Assembly: GCF_000025725.1 (NCBI RefSeq)
Contig: NC_013943.1
Span: 1,798,001-1,862,000, forward strand
Direction of reading: 5' to 3'
From: Denitrovibrio acetiphilus DSM 12809
GTDB taxonomy: Bacteria; Chrysiogenota; Deferribacteres; Deferribacterales; Geovibrionaceae
Length of the DNA stretch: 64,000 nucleotides
Shown here in pieces: positions 9,234 through 17,146 of this stretch; the first letter of the stretch is position 1, and the number at the start of each line of letters is the position of its first letter. Made by a program: the position numbers and the translations under genes. Below the pieces are notes generated by a model, which saw only the letters and a list, made by a program, of their open reading frames with translations, was not told the origin of the DNA and ran no database searches.

Positions 9234-9506
9234 TTAGTCGATGGAATCTTTGAAAAGCTTGCCAGGTGTGAATTTAGGCACTTTCTTAGCAGGAATAGTC
9301 ATCTCAGCGCCTGTCTGAGGGTTTCTACCCTTGCGTTCTTTTCTTTCTGATACAGAGAATGTACCAAAACCAACAAGTGTTACTTTGTCGTCAGCTTTAA
9401 GTGCAGCTACTGTTGCATCTTCAAAAGCTTTAAGTGCTTTTTCAGCATCTGATTTTTTCAGACCGGCCATTTCGGCGATCTTTTCGATGAGCTCTTTCTT
9501 GTTCAC
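9234..9506 (-). CDS. hup: HU-family DNA-binding protein
   Basis: A 90-residue histone-like protein: N-terminal helices (KELIEKIAEMAGLKKSDAEKALKAFED), the beta-saddle VTLVGFGTFSVSERKERKGRNPQTG and the DNA-binding arm (EMTIPAKKVPKFTPGK). It bends and compacts DNA as a dimer. The start is a GTG with a strong SD (AGGAGG, 8 nt upstream). It is monocistronic, with a terminator directly downstream. A GAAGCCT/AGGCTTC inverted repeat (9550-9583) lies in its upstream region. Confidence 0.96.
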   Translation of the reverse strand: MNKKELIEKIAEMAGLKKSDAEKALKAFEDATVAALKADDKVTLVGFGTFSVSERKERKGRNPQTGAEMTIPAKKVPKFTPGKLFKDSID

Positions 9507-9741
9507 TACAACCTCCTAAACGTCAAGAAGTTAAAATTATATACACTCGGAAGCCTATAAAATCAAGTAAATAATCAGGCTTCTGCAAAAAAAGTCTATC
9601 ATTGATTAATATTTATTAAAGCAATAGTGAAAATTACCCAACAAATAACCCTGACAGACCAGCATATGCTCTTAACTTTACTCCCCGACAAACATTTATT
9701 ATATATGACAATTACCTTGTATAAAATTTCATACAAGAAAA

Positions 9742-9768
9742 ATCCCCCGCCTTAAACGGACGAGGGAT
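9742..9768 (-). terminator. Rho-independent terminator after asd
   Basis: Imperfect GC-rich hairpin (ATCCC...GGGAT outer stem, two mismatches, loop near TTAAA) followed on the minus strand by TTTTTCTT. It lies 30 nt beyond the asd stop codon. Confidence 0.65.
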
Positions 9769-9797
9769 ATTCAATTCTGATAAGTTAACTAACAAAT

Positions 9798-10817
9798 TTA
9801 TTGAACAAAAAGTTCAGCAATCTGCACAGCATTAGTTGCTGCTCCTTTCCGCAGCTGATCGCCCACAACCCAGAATGTAAGGGTATTTTCACGAGCGATG
9901 TCCTTTCTGATTCTGCCGACATAGCAAGTATCCCCGCCAGCCACAAAAAGAGGCATCGGGTACTTAGCATTTGCAGGGTCGTCTATCACTTCAAGCCCGG
10001 GAGCAGCAGCAAAAAGTTCCCGTGCTTTCTCCACACTAATAGGCTCAACAGTCTCAACAGTCACAGCTTCAGAATGAGCAGAAAGTGTCGGAACACGGAC
10101 ACAGGTTGCGCTGACTTTGATGTCTTTATCGTGCAGCATCTTTTGTGTTTCGTTGAACATCTTCATCTCTTCTTTTGTGTATCCGTTTTCTGTAAAGCTG
10201 TCCACATGAGGAATAACATTGAAAAGTATCTGATGTGCAAATTTATCAACAACGATATCTTCACCGTTAACCCATTGCCTTGCCTGATTTTCCAGTTCTT
10301 CCATAGCCTGTGCTCCTGCACCGGATGTAGACTGGTAAGAGGAGACAATGACATTTTTTATTTTAGAATAGTCATAAAGTGGTTTGAGAGCCACCAGCAT
10401 GACAATAGTTGTACAGTTAGGGTTTGCTATTATCCCGTTATGTTTGAAGGCGTCCTCTGGGTTCACCTCCGGAACAACAAGAGGAACTTTAGGATCCATA
10501 CGGAACGCTGACGAGTTATCTATAACGACTGCACCTGCTTTAACAGCGGAAGGGGCAAACTCCAGACTTCTGCCGCCGCCTGCACTGAAAAGTGCTATAT
10601 CCACACCTTCGAAACAGTCGTGTGTCAGCTCTTCAACTTTATACGTTTTGCCTTTGAACGTAAGTTCCTTGCCTGCTGAGCGTTTGGAAGCGAGAAGCTT
10701 AAGCTCTGCAATGGGGAAGTTTCTCTCTTCAAGGATGTTAAGGAATGTTTCACCGACTGCGCCTGTAGCACCTGCTATAGCTACATTATATGCAGCTTTC
10801 TTTTGAAATTCTGACAC
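9798..10817 (-). CDS. asd: Aspartate-semialdehyde dehydrogenase
   Basis: A 339-residue enzyme with the NADP-binding motif GATGAVGETFL (about 15-25), the SAGGG and DNSSAFRMD blocks, the catalytic cysteine in NPNCTTI, and the substrate-binding helix with SYQSTSGAGAQAMEE. It reduces aspartyl phosphate to aspartate semialdehyde for lysine/DAP, threonine and methionine synthesis. The SD GAGGTG precedes the ATG. Monocistronic: a terminator follows and a divergent gene lies upstream. Confidence 0.96.
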   Translation of the reverse strand: MSEFQKKAAYNVAIAGATGAVGETFLNILEERNFPIAELKLLASKRSAGKELTFKGKTYKVEELTHDCFEGVDIALFSAGGGRSLEFAPSAVKAGAVVIDNSSAFRMDPKVPLVVPEVNPEDAFKHNGIIANPNCTTIVMLVALKPLYDYSKIKNVIVSSYQSTSGAGAQAMEELENQARQWVNGEDIVVDKFAHQILFNVIPHVDSFTENGYTKEEMKMFNETQKMLHDKDIKVSATCVRVPTLSAHSEAVTVETVEPISVEKARELFAAAPGLEVIDDPANAKYPMPLFVAGGDTCYVGRIRKDIARENTLTFWVVGDQLRKGAATNAVQIAELFVQ

Positions 10818-10897
10818 ATTACACCTCGCATATAAAGTTGTGAATACAACACATATGATGTAAACCGCCTAATGTCAATATATTTTGGCACCTGCCG

Positions 10898-10925
10898 TTG
10901 ACAATTATTCAATTTCAAATACTAT
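10898..10925 (+). promoter_or_regulatory. Sigma-70 promoter of tag
   Basis: TTGACA (10898-10903), 16-nt spacer, TACTAT (10920-10925). It ends 35 nt before the ATG at 10961 and lies within the only upstream in-frame alternative start, which supports 10961 as the true start. Confidence 0.7.
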
Positions 10926-10960
10926 GTACTCTGTTAAAACAGCAGTTTCAGAGGTACACT

Positions 10961-11539
10961 ATGGATATTGGAAACGACGGTAAAGCAAGGTGCTTCGGCG
11001 GAAAACCAGGACAGGAACTCTACGCAGATTATCACGACAACGAATGGGGGATCCCAGTATATGATGACAGGCTCCTCTTCGAAATGCTCGTACTGGAAGG
11101 TGCTCAGGCAGGACTTAGCTGGGAAACTGTCCTCAAAAAACGCGAAGGCTATAAAGAAGCATTCCACAACTTTGATGTTCAGAAAGTTGCCGGTATGACT
11201 GATGCAGACCTTGAAAACCTACGAAACAACCCGAACATAATAAGAAACCGCCTGAAAATTAACTCCGCAAGAAAAAACGCCGTAGTCTTTATAGCGATCC
11301 AGAAAGAATTTGGAACATTCTCTGACTATCTCTGGAGCTATGTAGACAACAAGCCAATCATAAACCATTGGAAAACCCTCAAAGACCTTCCAGCTAATAC
11401 AGAAATAAGTGACGCTTTGGCAAAAGATCTGAAAAAAAGAGGGATGAGCTTTGTAGGCACTACAATTATGTACGCATATATGCAGTCAGTGGGTCTTGTG
11501 AATGACCATATGGAAGGTTGCTGGCGCTGCGAAAGCTGA
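10961..11539 (+). CDS. tag: DNA-3-methyladenine glycosylase I
   Basis: 192 residues from the ATG at 10961 (SD AGAGGTA); an earlier in-frame start at 10898 lies in the promoter and is rejected. Tag features: ARCFGG...LYADYHDNEWG at the N-terminus, LVLEGAQAGLSWETVLKKRE, and the C-terminal VNDHMEGCWRC with His and Cys ligands of the zinc site that Tag also builds from the N-terminal cysteine. It excises 3-methyladenine from alkylated DNA. The PrmA-like gene follows after 12 nt, probably in the same transcript. Confidence 0.93.
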   Translation: MDIGNDGKARCFGGKPGQELYADYHDNEWGIPVYDDRLLFEMLVLEGAQAGLSWETVLKKREGYKEAFHNFDVQKVAGMTDADLENLRNNPNIIRNRLKINSARKNAVVFIAIQKEFGTFSDYLWSYVDNKPIINHWKTLKDLPANTEISDALAKDLKKRGMSFVGTTIMYAYMQSVGLVNDHMEGCWRCES

Positions 11540-11551
11540 GAATATAACTGT

Positions 11552-12103
11552 ATGAATGAAAAAGTAATACATAACATACCACTGAGAAACGGAAAAACAG
11601 CACAGATTTATCAGGGGGCATTCGGAAGCGGCGAACACGAAACCACCCGAGCATGCATCAAACACCTTGAAACCATGAGCCTTTCAGGTAAAAAAGTTCT
11701 GGATGTCGGCTGCGGAACAGGGATACTGGGAATATGCGCATCTCTGCTGGGAGCAAAAGATGTTTACGGATATGATATCTCATGGGAAGCATGCAAAACT
11801 GCCGTAGAATGCAACAAACTTAACAATATATCAGACTACCATATAATATGCGGTTTTCAGGACTGTATAAACGGCGTTTTTGACATTATTTTTGCAAATA
11901 TATACTTTGACATACTCATAGACATATCCGGCTTTATAAAGGATTCTATGGCAAATGGCGGTCTGCTCGTCCTTTCCGGCATACCGATAGAGTTCAATTA
12001 TGATGTCAGGGCACATTATATAAAATGCGGATTTGAAGTTATTCGCTTGCAAATTCATGAAGATTTCTCTACTGTCTTGTTGAAGAAAACTTCAGAAGTG
12101 TGA
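11552..12103 (+). CDS. PrmA-like SAM-dependent methyltransferase, catalytic domain only
   Basis: 183 residues. FGSGEHETTRACIKHLE resembles the PrmA substrate/SAM lid, LDVGCGTGILGICASLLGAKDVYGYDIS is SAM motif I and II, and ANIYFDIL stands at the PrmA motif IV position. PrmA enzymes are about 300 residues and use a separate N-terminal domain to hold ribosomal protein L11; that domain is absent. It may be a minimal protein methyltransferase with another target. It follows tag closely and precedes tRNA-Arg by 28 nt. Confidence 0.75.
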   Translation: MNEKVIHNIPLRNGKTAQIYQGAFGSGEHETTRACIKHLETMSLSGKKVLDVGCGTGILGICASLLGAKDVYGYDISWEACKTAVECNKLNNISDYHIICGFQDCINGVFDIIFANIYFDILIDISGFIKDSMANGGLLVLSGIPIEFNYDVRAHYIKCGFEVIRLQIHEDFSTVLLKKTSEV

Positions 12104-12131
12104 TACATGCTTTCTGATTTGCGTAAACCGA

Positions 12132-12205
12132 GGGCGGTTAGCTCAGTTGGATAGAGCACAGGCCTCCGAAGCCTGGTGTCGTGAGTTCGATTCTCATGCC
12201 GCCCA
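12132..12205 (+). tRNA. tRNA-Arg, anticodon CCG
   Basis: Complete cloverleaf: acceptor GGGCGGT paired with GCCGCCC plus discriminator A, D-arm with GCTCAGTTGGATAGAGC, anticodon stem CAGGC/GCCTG with loop CTCCGAA (anticodon CCG at 12166-12168), and T-arm with GAGTTCGATTCTC. The 3' CCA is not encoded. It reads CGG codons. Confidence 0.96.
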
Positions 12206-12376
12206 TTATTTTTATTAATTAATACCAGTCATTTAAAATCACAAAAATAATTTAGTATATATTTGGTACAACCTGCCATAGATTCCCACGGGTAAAACTG
12301 TGCTTCTATTGCTTCGCACATGCTTAACATACGAAGTTACAACTTCGTTGTCAAAGGTAGGGCATATGAAAAATAC

Positions 12377-12464
12377 GTCACAGAGAAGCCCGCAGGGTTG
12401 TGGCAATCTCTGGATTCGTTAGTTAACCCTTAGATTGCTTCGTCATCACATTCTTCACAATGAC
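12377..12464. repeat. Interspersed inverted-repeat element (REP/MITE-like)
   Basis: Two 33-base imperfect arms (12377-12409 and 12432-12464), each running from GTCA at the outer end to CAATCT at the inner end when read inward, surround a 22-base centre. The inner motif with AGATTGCTTCGTC and the outer CAATGAC resemble a family of intergenic repeats recalled from many bacterial genomes (GTCATTGCGAG...GCAATCT type). Only one copy is seen here. Confidence 0.6.
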
Positions 12465-12536
12465 TTATAAACTCTAAAGCTGTGATTAGCTCATTCATCC
12501 ACGCATAAATGCGTGATGTTCTGTCTTCGACCGCAT

Positions 12537-12566
12537 AAAAAACACCCCCACCGTTTCCGACAGGGG
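12537..12566 (-). terminator. Probable terminator for the lipoprotein gene
   Basis: CCCC/GGGG stem with an inner CG pair and GAAA loop, followed on the minus strand by TTTTTT. It is 118 nt beyond the lipoprotein stop codon. Confidence 0.5.
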
Positions 12567-12683
12567 CATGATTTTAACTTTAAGTACATCACTTAAGTGC
12601 AAACGATAGCACAAAAAACCGCTCCGCAGAACCGCAGCAGACACAATTATTTCGATTATCTTAGACTGTATTATAACAGTGAA

Positions 12684-13112
12684 TTACTGAGCAATAGTAA
12701 ATTCTGAACAGTCACCTGAGAAAGTAGCGTGCTCATCAAGATCAGTGTTATGCCATTCACCCGCAATTGTTACATCATCCTCGTTGCCGCTCAGAGTGAT
12801 AACCACATACTCTGTATCATAAACAAAGCTGTATTTACCATCAGTATAGCCAAAAGAACCGCTTTCCACCTTCGAATAACCGGCATTAGTAGTTGTATAT
12901 TCATATGCGTCATTTTCAATTTCAAAACTGAAAGTCCCTGTTTTATCACCCTGTAAACTTCCGGAGCACACAACCATGTCTACTTTTAATCCGGTAACTA
13001 TATCATCTGAATCATTATCAGCATGATCACCGGCTAAATAGTCGTCGTCACCGCCACAGGATATTAAAAAAACTGACATGCACAAAACAATTAGCAGAAA
13101 GATATTTCTCAT
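12684..13112 (-). CDS. Small lipoprotein of unknown function, 10-G ribosome-binding site
   Basis: 142 residues from the ATG at 13112, chosen because it opens directly on a lipoprotein signal (RNIFLLIVLCMSVFLISC, Cys19). An upstream in-frame ATG would place Gly-Gly-Gly from the G tract in front of the signal and is less likely. The mature part starts GGDDDY with an Asp-rich segment and then a small beta-rich domain (SLQGDKTGTFSFEIENDAYEYTTTN, YVVITLSGNEDDVTIAGEW) ending in FSGDCSEFTIAQ. No family recognised. The ten Gs end 3 nt before the ATG and can pair with the anti-SD. Confidence 0.7.
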   Translation of the reverse strand: MRNIFLLIVLCMSVFLISCGGDDDYLAGDHADNDSDDIVTGLKVDMVVCSGSLQGDKTGTFSFEIENDAYEYTTTNAGYSKVESGSFGYTDGKYSFVYDTEYVVITLSGNEDDVTIAGEWHNTDLDEHATFSGDCSEFTIAQ

Positions 13113-13115
13113 ATT

Positions 13116-13125
13116 CCCCCCCCCC
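13116..13125 (-). repeat. 10-G homopolymer tract in the lipoprotein leader
   Basis: Ten G on the minus strand, immediately followed by AAT and the start codon at 13112. It is the only SD-like sequence of the gene. Changes in tract length would alter SD spacing and also the frame relation to an upstream ATG at 13127. Confidence 0.9.
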
Positions 13126-13399
13126 ATAGTTTTCATTGTAAAATATTCTAGACAAAAAAGGAGATATCGCAAGCATAATTAGAGATCATACGTATATTGT
13201 AAGACAGAATAACAATAAAACCGCTTACTTTTACACTCTGAAAGCGGCATATTTAATCTTCATGAAAATAGCCCTGTCAAAAAAAATATATATCCTATAA
13301 GATGCCCACGGTTTGCAGGGTAAATTGACTGCAAGTCATACAACTTACCGCTGAGTTTTAGTTATTAATCTTGCCTCAGCATAACCACAAGGAGAAAAA

Positions 13400-13600
13400 A
13401 TGAGCTTTCCAGATCAATATCAGAAGAAAACAGGAAACCGTATACACAAATTTGAATGTTCTAACTGCAAAGCACTTGTCAGCGTAGACTTCAGTAAAGT
13501 CAAAAGAGGCTACTTCGCTATTTGCAGACAGTGTGGCACTGAGTTCCCTTTTAACGAATCCGATGAGAGACTTGTCAGAAAAATCAAAAAGTCTATCTAA
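13400..13600 (+). CDS. Small zinc-ribbon protein
   Basis: 66 residues with CSNC (20-23) and CRQC (43-46), a two-CxxC zinc ribbon, plus a basic C-terminus (RLVRKIKKSI). SD AAGGAG precedes the ATG. The upstream 287 bases hold possible leader structure, including GCTGAG/CTCAGC at 13350-13380. It may bind nucleic acid or protein; no specific family recognised. Confidence 0.7.
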   Translation: MSFPDQYQKKTGNRIHKFECSNCKALVSVDFSKVKRGYFAICRQCGTEFPFNESDERLVRKIKKSI

Positions 13601-13809
13601 TTATCTACAATTTTAATCCTGCCATGCTTACACACTTAAGATAATTAGCCTATTTATGCCTTTCTGCTCATCTCTAACTATTCTACAACGTTCAGTATCA
13701 GACTTAACTTAAACACTTCATTCTGAAAGAATTATTTTACTGTGCTTGTTCAGCATAAAATTATCGTCATATCTTTATTGCAATTGCCACATATTAATGT
13801 AAAATATCT

Positions 13810-13828
13810 ATAGATAAAATTTATCTAT
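13810..13828. promoter_or_regulatory. Perfect 9-1-9 inverted repeat, PerR/Fur-like operator upstream of catalase
   Basis: ATAGATAAA-A-TTTATCTAT. The 7-1-7 core AGATAAA-A-TTTATCT has the geometry of PerR/Fur boxes. It lies 52 nt before the catalase start in a very AT-rich leader. A peroxide-sensing Fur-family repressor is the natural candidate, but none is encoded in the window. Confidence 0.55.
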
Positions 13829-13880
13829 TAATTAGCAATATTATATATCAATAACGCTATTAAGTTAAAAGGAGGCATCT

Positions 13881-15326
13881 ATGAAAGATAGAAAAACGTT
13901 GACCACAGCAGCAGGAATACCTGTACCTGATAACCAGACATCACTAACCGCAGGCGAACGCGGTCCGACTTTACTTCAGGACCATTACCTTATGGAAAAA
14001 CTTGCTCATTTCAACAGAGAAAGAATACCTGAGAGGATAGTCCATGCAAAAGCTGCCGGAGCTCACGGCACATTCACTGTGACACACGACATCACAAAGT
14101 ATACTAAAGCAAAAATATTCTCTGAAATTGGCAAAAAAACCAAGATGTTCGGACGATTTTCCACTGTAGCAGGAGAAAAAGGGTCTGCAGACACCGTACG
14201 TGACGTGAGAGGATTTGCTTTAAAATTTTATACGGAGGAAGGCAACTGGGATCTGGTTGGAAACAACACTCCTGTTTTTTTCATCAGGGATGCAATCAAA
14301 TTCCCTGATTTCATCCACACACAAAAGCGCGACCCTCAAACCAATACCAAAAATGACACAATGCAGTGGGATTTCTGGTCACAAGTCCCCGAAGCTCTTC
14401 ATCAGGTGACAATACTTTTCTCTGACAGAGGTCTCCCGGCTGGAATACCGTATATCAACGGGTACGGAAGCCACACTTACAGTCTCATTAACTCTGAAAA
14501 TGAACGATTCTGGGTCAAATTCCATTTCAAAACTCAACAGGGGGTAAAAACCATGTCCCCTGCCGATGCAAACAGGCTTGCAGGAGAAAACCCTGACTAC
14601 CACACTGTTGAACTTTTCAAAGCGATAGAAAAAGGGGACTTTCCGAAATGGAATCTACGCATACAGGTGATGCCTGAAAAAGATGCCGAAAAATATAGAT
14701 ATAACCCTTTCGACCTTACGAAAGTCTGGCCTCACAGCGATTATCCACTCATAGATGTAGGCGTGCTGGAGCTGAACAAAAACCCTCAAAACTACTTCGC
14801 AGAGGTTGAGCAAGCGGCATTCTCTCCCGGAAACGTCGTTCCCGGCGTATCATTTTCGCCGGATAAAATGCTTCAGGCAAGAATAGTATCATACGCTGAT
14901 GCACATAGATACAGGCTGAGCGGAAACTACGAACTCATACCTATAAACTGCCCTCATGCGGCAAAAGTACAAAACACCTATCAGCGTGACGGAATCATGA
15001 GAGTTGACGATAACGGAGGAGCAGAACCAAACTATGAGCCGAATAGTTTCGGCGGCCCTGTTGAAAACCACGCTTACGATGAACCGCCTCTTAAAATATC
15101 CGGCGATGCCGCCAGGTACGAACAAAAAAGAGGTGTGGACGATGACTATGTCCAGCCCGGTGATCTTTACAGGTTAATGTCTCCTGAGCAGCAAAAACAA
15201 CTTGCAGAGAACATAGCAGGCAGCCTTAAGAATGCTCCGGTTGACATACAGAAGAAAATGGTTGAGCACTTCTCCAGAGCAGACAAGGAATACGGCGAGA
15301 AAGTTGCAAAAAAATTAGGATTATAA
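13881..15326 (+). CDS. katA: Monofunctional haem catalase, small-subunit type
   Basis: A 481-residue clade 3-type catalase. The distal haem histidine is in [13 protein letters not shown] (His55), the catalytic asparagine in [12 protein letters not shown] (128-129), and the proximal tyrosine in [17 protein letters not shown] (Tyr338). There is no large-subunit flavodoxin-like C-terminus. It dismutates hydrogen peroxide; no signal peptide, so it is cytoplasmic. SD AAGGAGG is 7 nt before the ATG. It is monocistronic with its own terminator and a likely peroxide-responsive operator upstream. Confidence 0.97.
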   Translation: MKDRKTLTTAAGIPVPDNQTSLTAGERGPTLLQDHYLMEKLAHFNRERIPERIVHAKAAGAHGTFTVTHDITKYTKAKIFSEIGKKTKMFGRFSTVAGEKGSADTVRDVRGFALKFYTEEGNWDLVGNNTPVFFIRDAIKFPDFIHTQKRDPQTNTKNDTMQWDFWSQVPEALHQVTILFSDRGLPAGIPYINGYGSHTYSLINSENERFWVKFHFKTQQGVKTMSPADANRLAGENPDYHTVELFKAIEKGDFPKWNLRIQVMPEKDAEKYRYNPFDLTKVWPHSDYPLIDVGVLELNKNPQNYFAEVEQAAFSPGNVVPGVSFSPDKMLQARIVSYADAHRYRLSGNYELIPINCPHAAKVQNTYQRDGIMRVDDNGGAEPNYEPNSFGGPVENHAYDEPPLKISGDAARYEQKRGVDDDYVQPGDLYRLMSPEQQKQLAENIAGSLKNAPVDIQKKMVEHFSRADKEYGEKVAKKLGL

Positions 15327-15335
15327 ACAAATCAA

Positions 15336-15359
15336 GGGGCTTCTCGGAGCCCCTTTTTT
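15336..15359 (+). terminator. Rho-independent terminator after catalase
   Basis: GGGGCT/AGCCCC stem, 6-nt loop TCTCGG, then six Ts. It starts 10 nt after the catalase stop codon. Confidence 0.92.
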
Positions 15360-15429
15360 AACTACAGTAACTCCACAAAACAATGAACGAAAAACAGCAA
15401 CAGAAAGCTTCAGAGCCGTTCTCTGTTCC

Positions 15430-15804
15430 TCACTCTGCCAGCACCTGCCTGATTTTAGCTTCAACATCCCGCAGGTTTCTGAAAGGCTTCAGGATGTAAT
15501 GGTCAGCTCCGATCTTGTGGCTTTTCAAAACTCTATCAAGAGTTGAGTAAGCTGTCATCATAATAACTTTCACATTTTTATTTTTTTCTTTGAGCTTATT
15601 CAGAACTTCGATCCCGTCCATTTCAGGCATCATAATATCAAGCAGAACAACATCAAAGTTTGATCCGTCATATGCTCTCACTGCTTCAACAGGATTATAA
15701 AAAGACTTAACGCTTTTAAACTCAGATTTTCTGAATGCTGTCTCAAGCATTTTGAGAATTTCCCGTTCATCATCAACAATCATAACATTAATGTCTTTAG
15801 TCAT
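15430..15804 (-). CDS. Single-domain response regulator
   Basis: A 124-residue receiver domain with the acidic pair at Asp11-Asp12, phosphoacceptor Asp56 ([13 protein letters not shown]), the conserved Thr/Ser in VIMMTAYS and Lys in YILKPF. There is no output domain, so it works like CheY/Spo0F through protein contact. It is the last gene of a three-gene minus-strand operon after a chemoreceptor and a hybrid kinase, overlapping the chemoreceptor by 4 nt. The kinase downstream of this circuit is probably the one at 17147-19045. Confidence 0.92.
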   Translation of the reverse strand: MTKDINVMIVDDEREILKMLETAFRKSEFKSVKSFYNPVEAVRAYDGSNFDVVLLDIMMPEMDGIEVLNKLKEKNKNVKVIMMTAYSTLDRVLKSHKIGADHYILKPFRNLRDVEAKIRQVLAE

Positions 15805-17135
15805 TTTACTTTACCTGCCTGCTTTTTGTTGTCGAAAAGAGCATCAATAGCCTCGTGCATCATCTTTCCTGAACGTTCTTCTATCATATGGTCGAGGGAG
15901 GCAAAAACTTCCTGACTTGCAACTTCAATCTTTTCTATCCTGTCTTTTATCTCATCAAACGTGCACCCCTGGAACTGTTCGATACAACGGGTATAAAGAG
16001 TGTTAGCCTCTTCATGAACAGTCTTGTGAGGGTGCATAAGCTCACGATACCCCGAAGTGTCGCTGAATGTCTCTTTCCCCTTCCCTTCATTATACCAGTG
16101 CCCCAGCCTGCAATCGTCATGAGAAACACAGCTAAAGTCGTTTGTGCCTTCAAGTACACTGTTATAAAGATTATTTTTATATATGATATGGTCTATTTTC
16201 GCCAAATTAGCAAATATCTGATTACTGAGGTGCATAGTTTCATACATAACTCTATTGGCATTTTTGTTAAATGTTTTGACCATGCCGTAAAGATCGTCGG
16301 TATTCTGTGACACTGCCCCCATATTTTCCTGAACATTTGAGGTATTTGCAAGCAGCTCCTTTATGTCTTTGTGCATCCCGTCTACAACGCCTGCGATCTC
16401 GGAAGTTGCGCTCTGTGTCCGTTCAGCAAGTTTCCTCACCTCATCCGCCACAACGGCAAAGCCTCTGCCGGCCTCTCCTGCCCTTGCTGCCTCAATAGAA
16501 GCATTCAAGGCAAGCAGGTTTGTCTGATCCGCAATATCTTTGATCAAATTTGTCACCTGCGAAATCTCTTCGCTTCGCCGTGATAAAGCGGAGCTTGTAT
16601 TTGTGGATTCGTCTATGAATTTTGAAAGCCCCTCTACTTCGTGACTGAGCACCTGAACATTGGACATACCATGATCGGAAAGTTCCGCTGTTTCTTTTGA
16701 TTCAGCAATCATGCCGTCCATCTCATCCAGCATTTTTATAAAAAAATCCTGATTCATTTTAAAAGAAGTGCTGACTGTCCCCTGATGAATCTCCGCAAAA
16801 AGCTGATGAATTTTTGAAGCGACAGCATCCATACTTATAGCATAGGCTATCTCACCTGATGGAAGTTTTTTAGTTTTAATATGCATAGACCCGTGTGGTG
16901 TTTCAATTTCTGATGCTCCGGAAACTAGCTGTCCTGCAACCTCATCAAAATTTGCATATTCTTCAGCGTTATGATTTTTATATACAACCACACCGTCTTT
17001 CATGACCACAAGCAGTTCGTGATGAGACAAAGACGCAAGTTCTTTATAGAACTCCAGCTCAGCATTCAGTTTTTTTATCTCCTGTGCTGTGTTCTCATCC
17101 TGCAGCAGCCTTTCTCCTTTCTTCGAAAAAAACAT
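15801..17135 (-). CDS. Soluble methyl-accepting chemotaxis-type receptor with zinc-binding CZB domain
   Basis: 444 residues from the ATG at 17135, which has a strong SD (GGAGGGGA); an ATG 12 nt upstream overlaps the kinase stop and is less likely. It has no transmembrane helix. A short N-terminal coiled coil and PAS-like segment ([19 protein letters not shown]) lead to an MCP signalling domain with the hairpin tip [45 protein letters not shown] cut short here to its key words [10 protein letters not shown] and [10 protein letters not shown]. The C-terminal CZB domain carries [17 protein letters not shown] and HPHKTVH. CZB receptors sense zinc or oxidants such as hypochlorite. Confidence 0.9.
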   Translation of the reverse strand: MFFSKKGERLLQDENTAQEIKKLNAELEFYKELASLSHHELLVVMKDGVVVYKNHNAEEYANFDEVAGQLVSGASEIETPHGSMHIKTKKLPSGEIAYAISMDAVASKIHQLFAEIHQGTVSTSFKMNQDFFIKMLDEMDGMIAESKETAELSDHGMSNVQVLSHEVEGLSKFIDESTNTSSALSRRSEEISQVTNLIKDIADQTNLLALNASIEAARAGEAGRGFAVVADEVRKLAERTQSATSEIAGVVDGMHKDIKELLANTSNVQENMGAVSQNTDDLYGMVKTFNKNANRVMYETMHLSNQIFANLAKIDHIIYKNNLYNSVLEGTNDFSCVSHDDCRLGHWYNEGKGKETFSDTSGYRELMHPHKTVHEEANTLYTRCIEQFQGCTFDEIKDRIEKIEVASQEVFASLDHMIEERSGKMMHEAIDALFDNKKQAGKVK

Positions 17136-17146
17136 ACTCCCCTCCA

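Larger units (their letters stand above)
12206..12683. other. Gene-poor interval after tRNA-Arg
   Basis: 478 bases without a convincing gene. It contains an 8-bp hairpin ACGAAGTT/AACTTCGT (12331-12348), the inverted-repeat element at 12377-12464, a 16-bp palindrome CACGCATA/ATGCGTG (12500-12515) and a terminator-like hairpin (12537-12566). The word ATTGCTTCG occurs at 12309 and again in the right arm of the element at 12434. The flank of a tRNA and the repeat content suggest decayed insertion material or a structured RNA. Confidence 0.7.

Noticed and set aside
9801-10511. Plus-strand open frame of 236 codons opposite asd
   Set aside because: Shadow of the asd codon pattern; no start signal and no recognisable motif.
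10886-10900. TGGCAC...TTG, possible sigma-54 promoter
   Set aside because: Spacing and the -12 element do not fit (no GC at the right distance), whereas a good sigma-70 promoter overlaps it.
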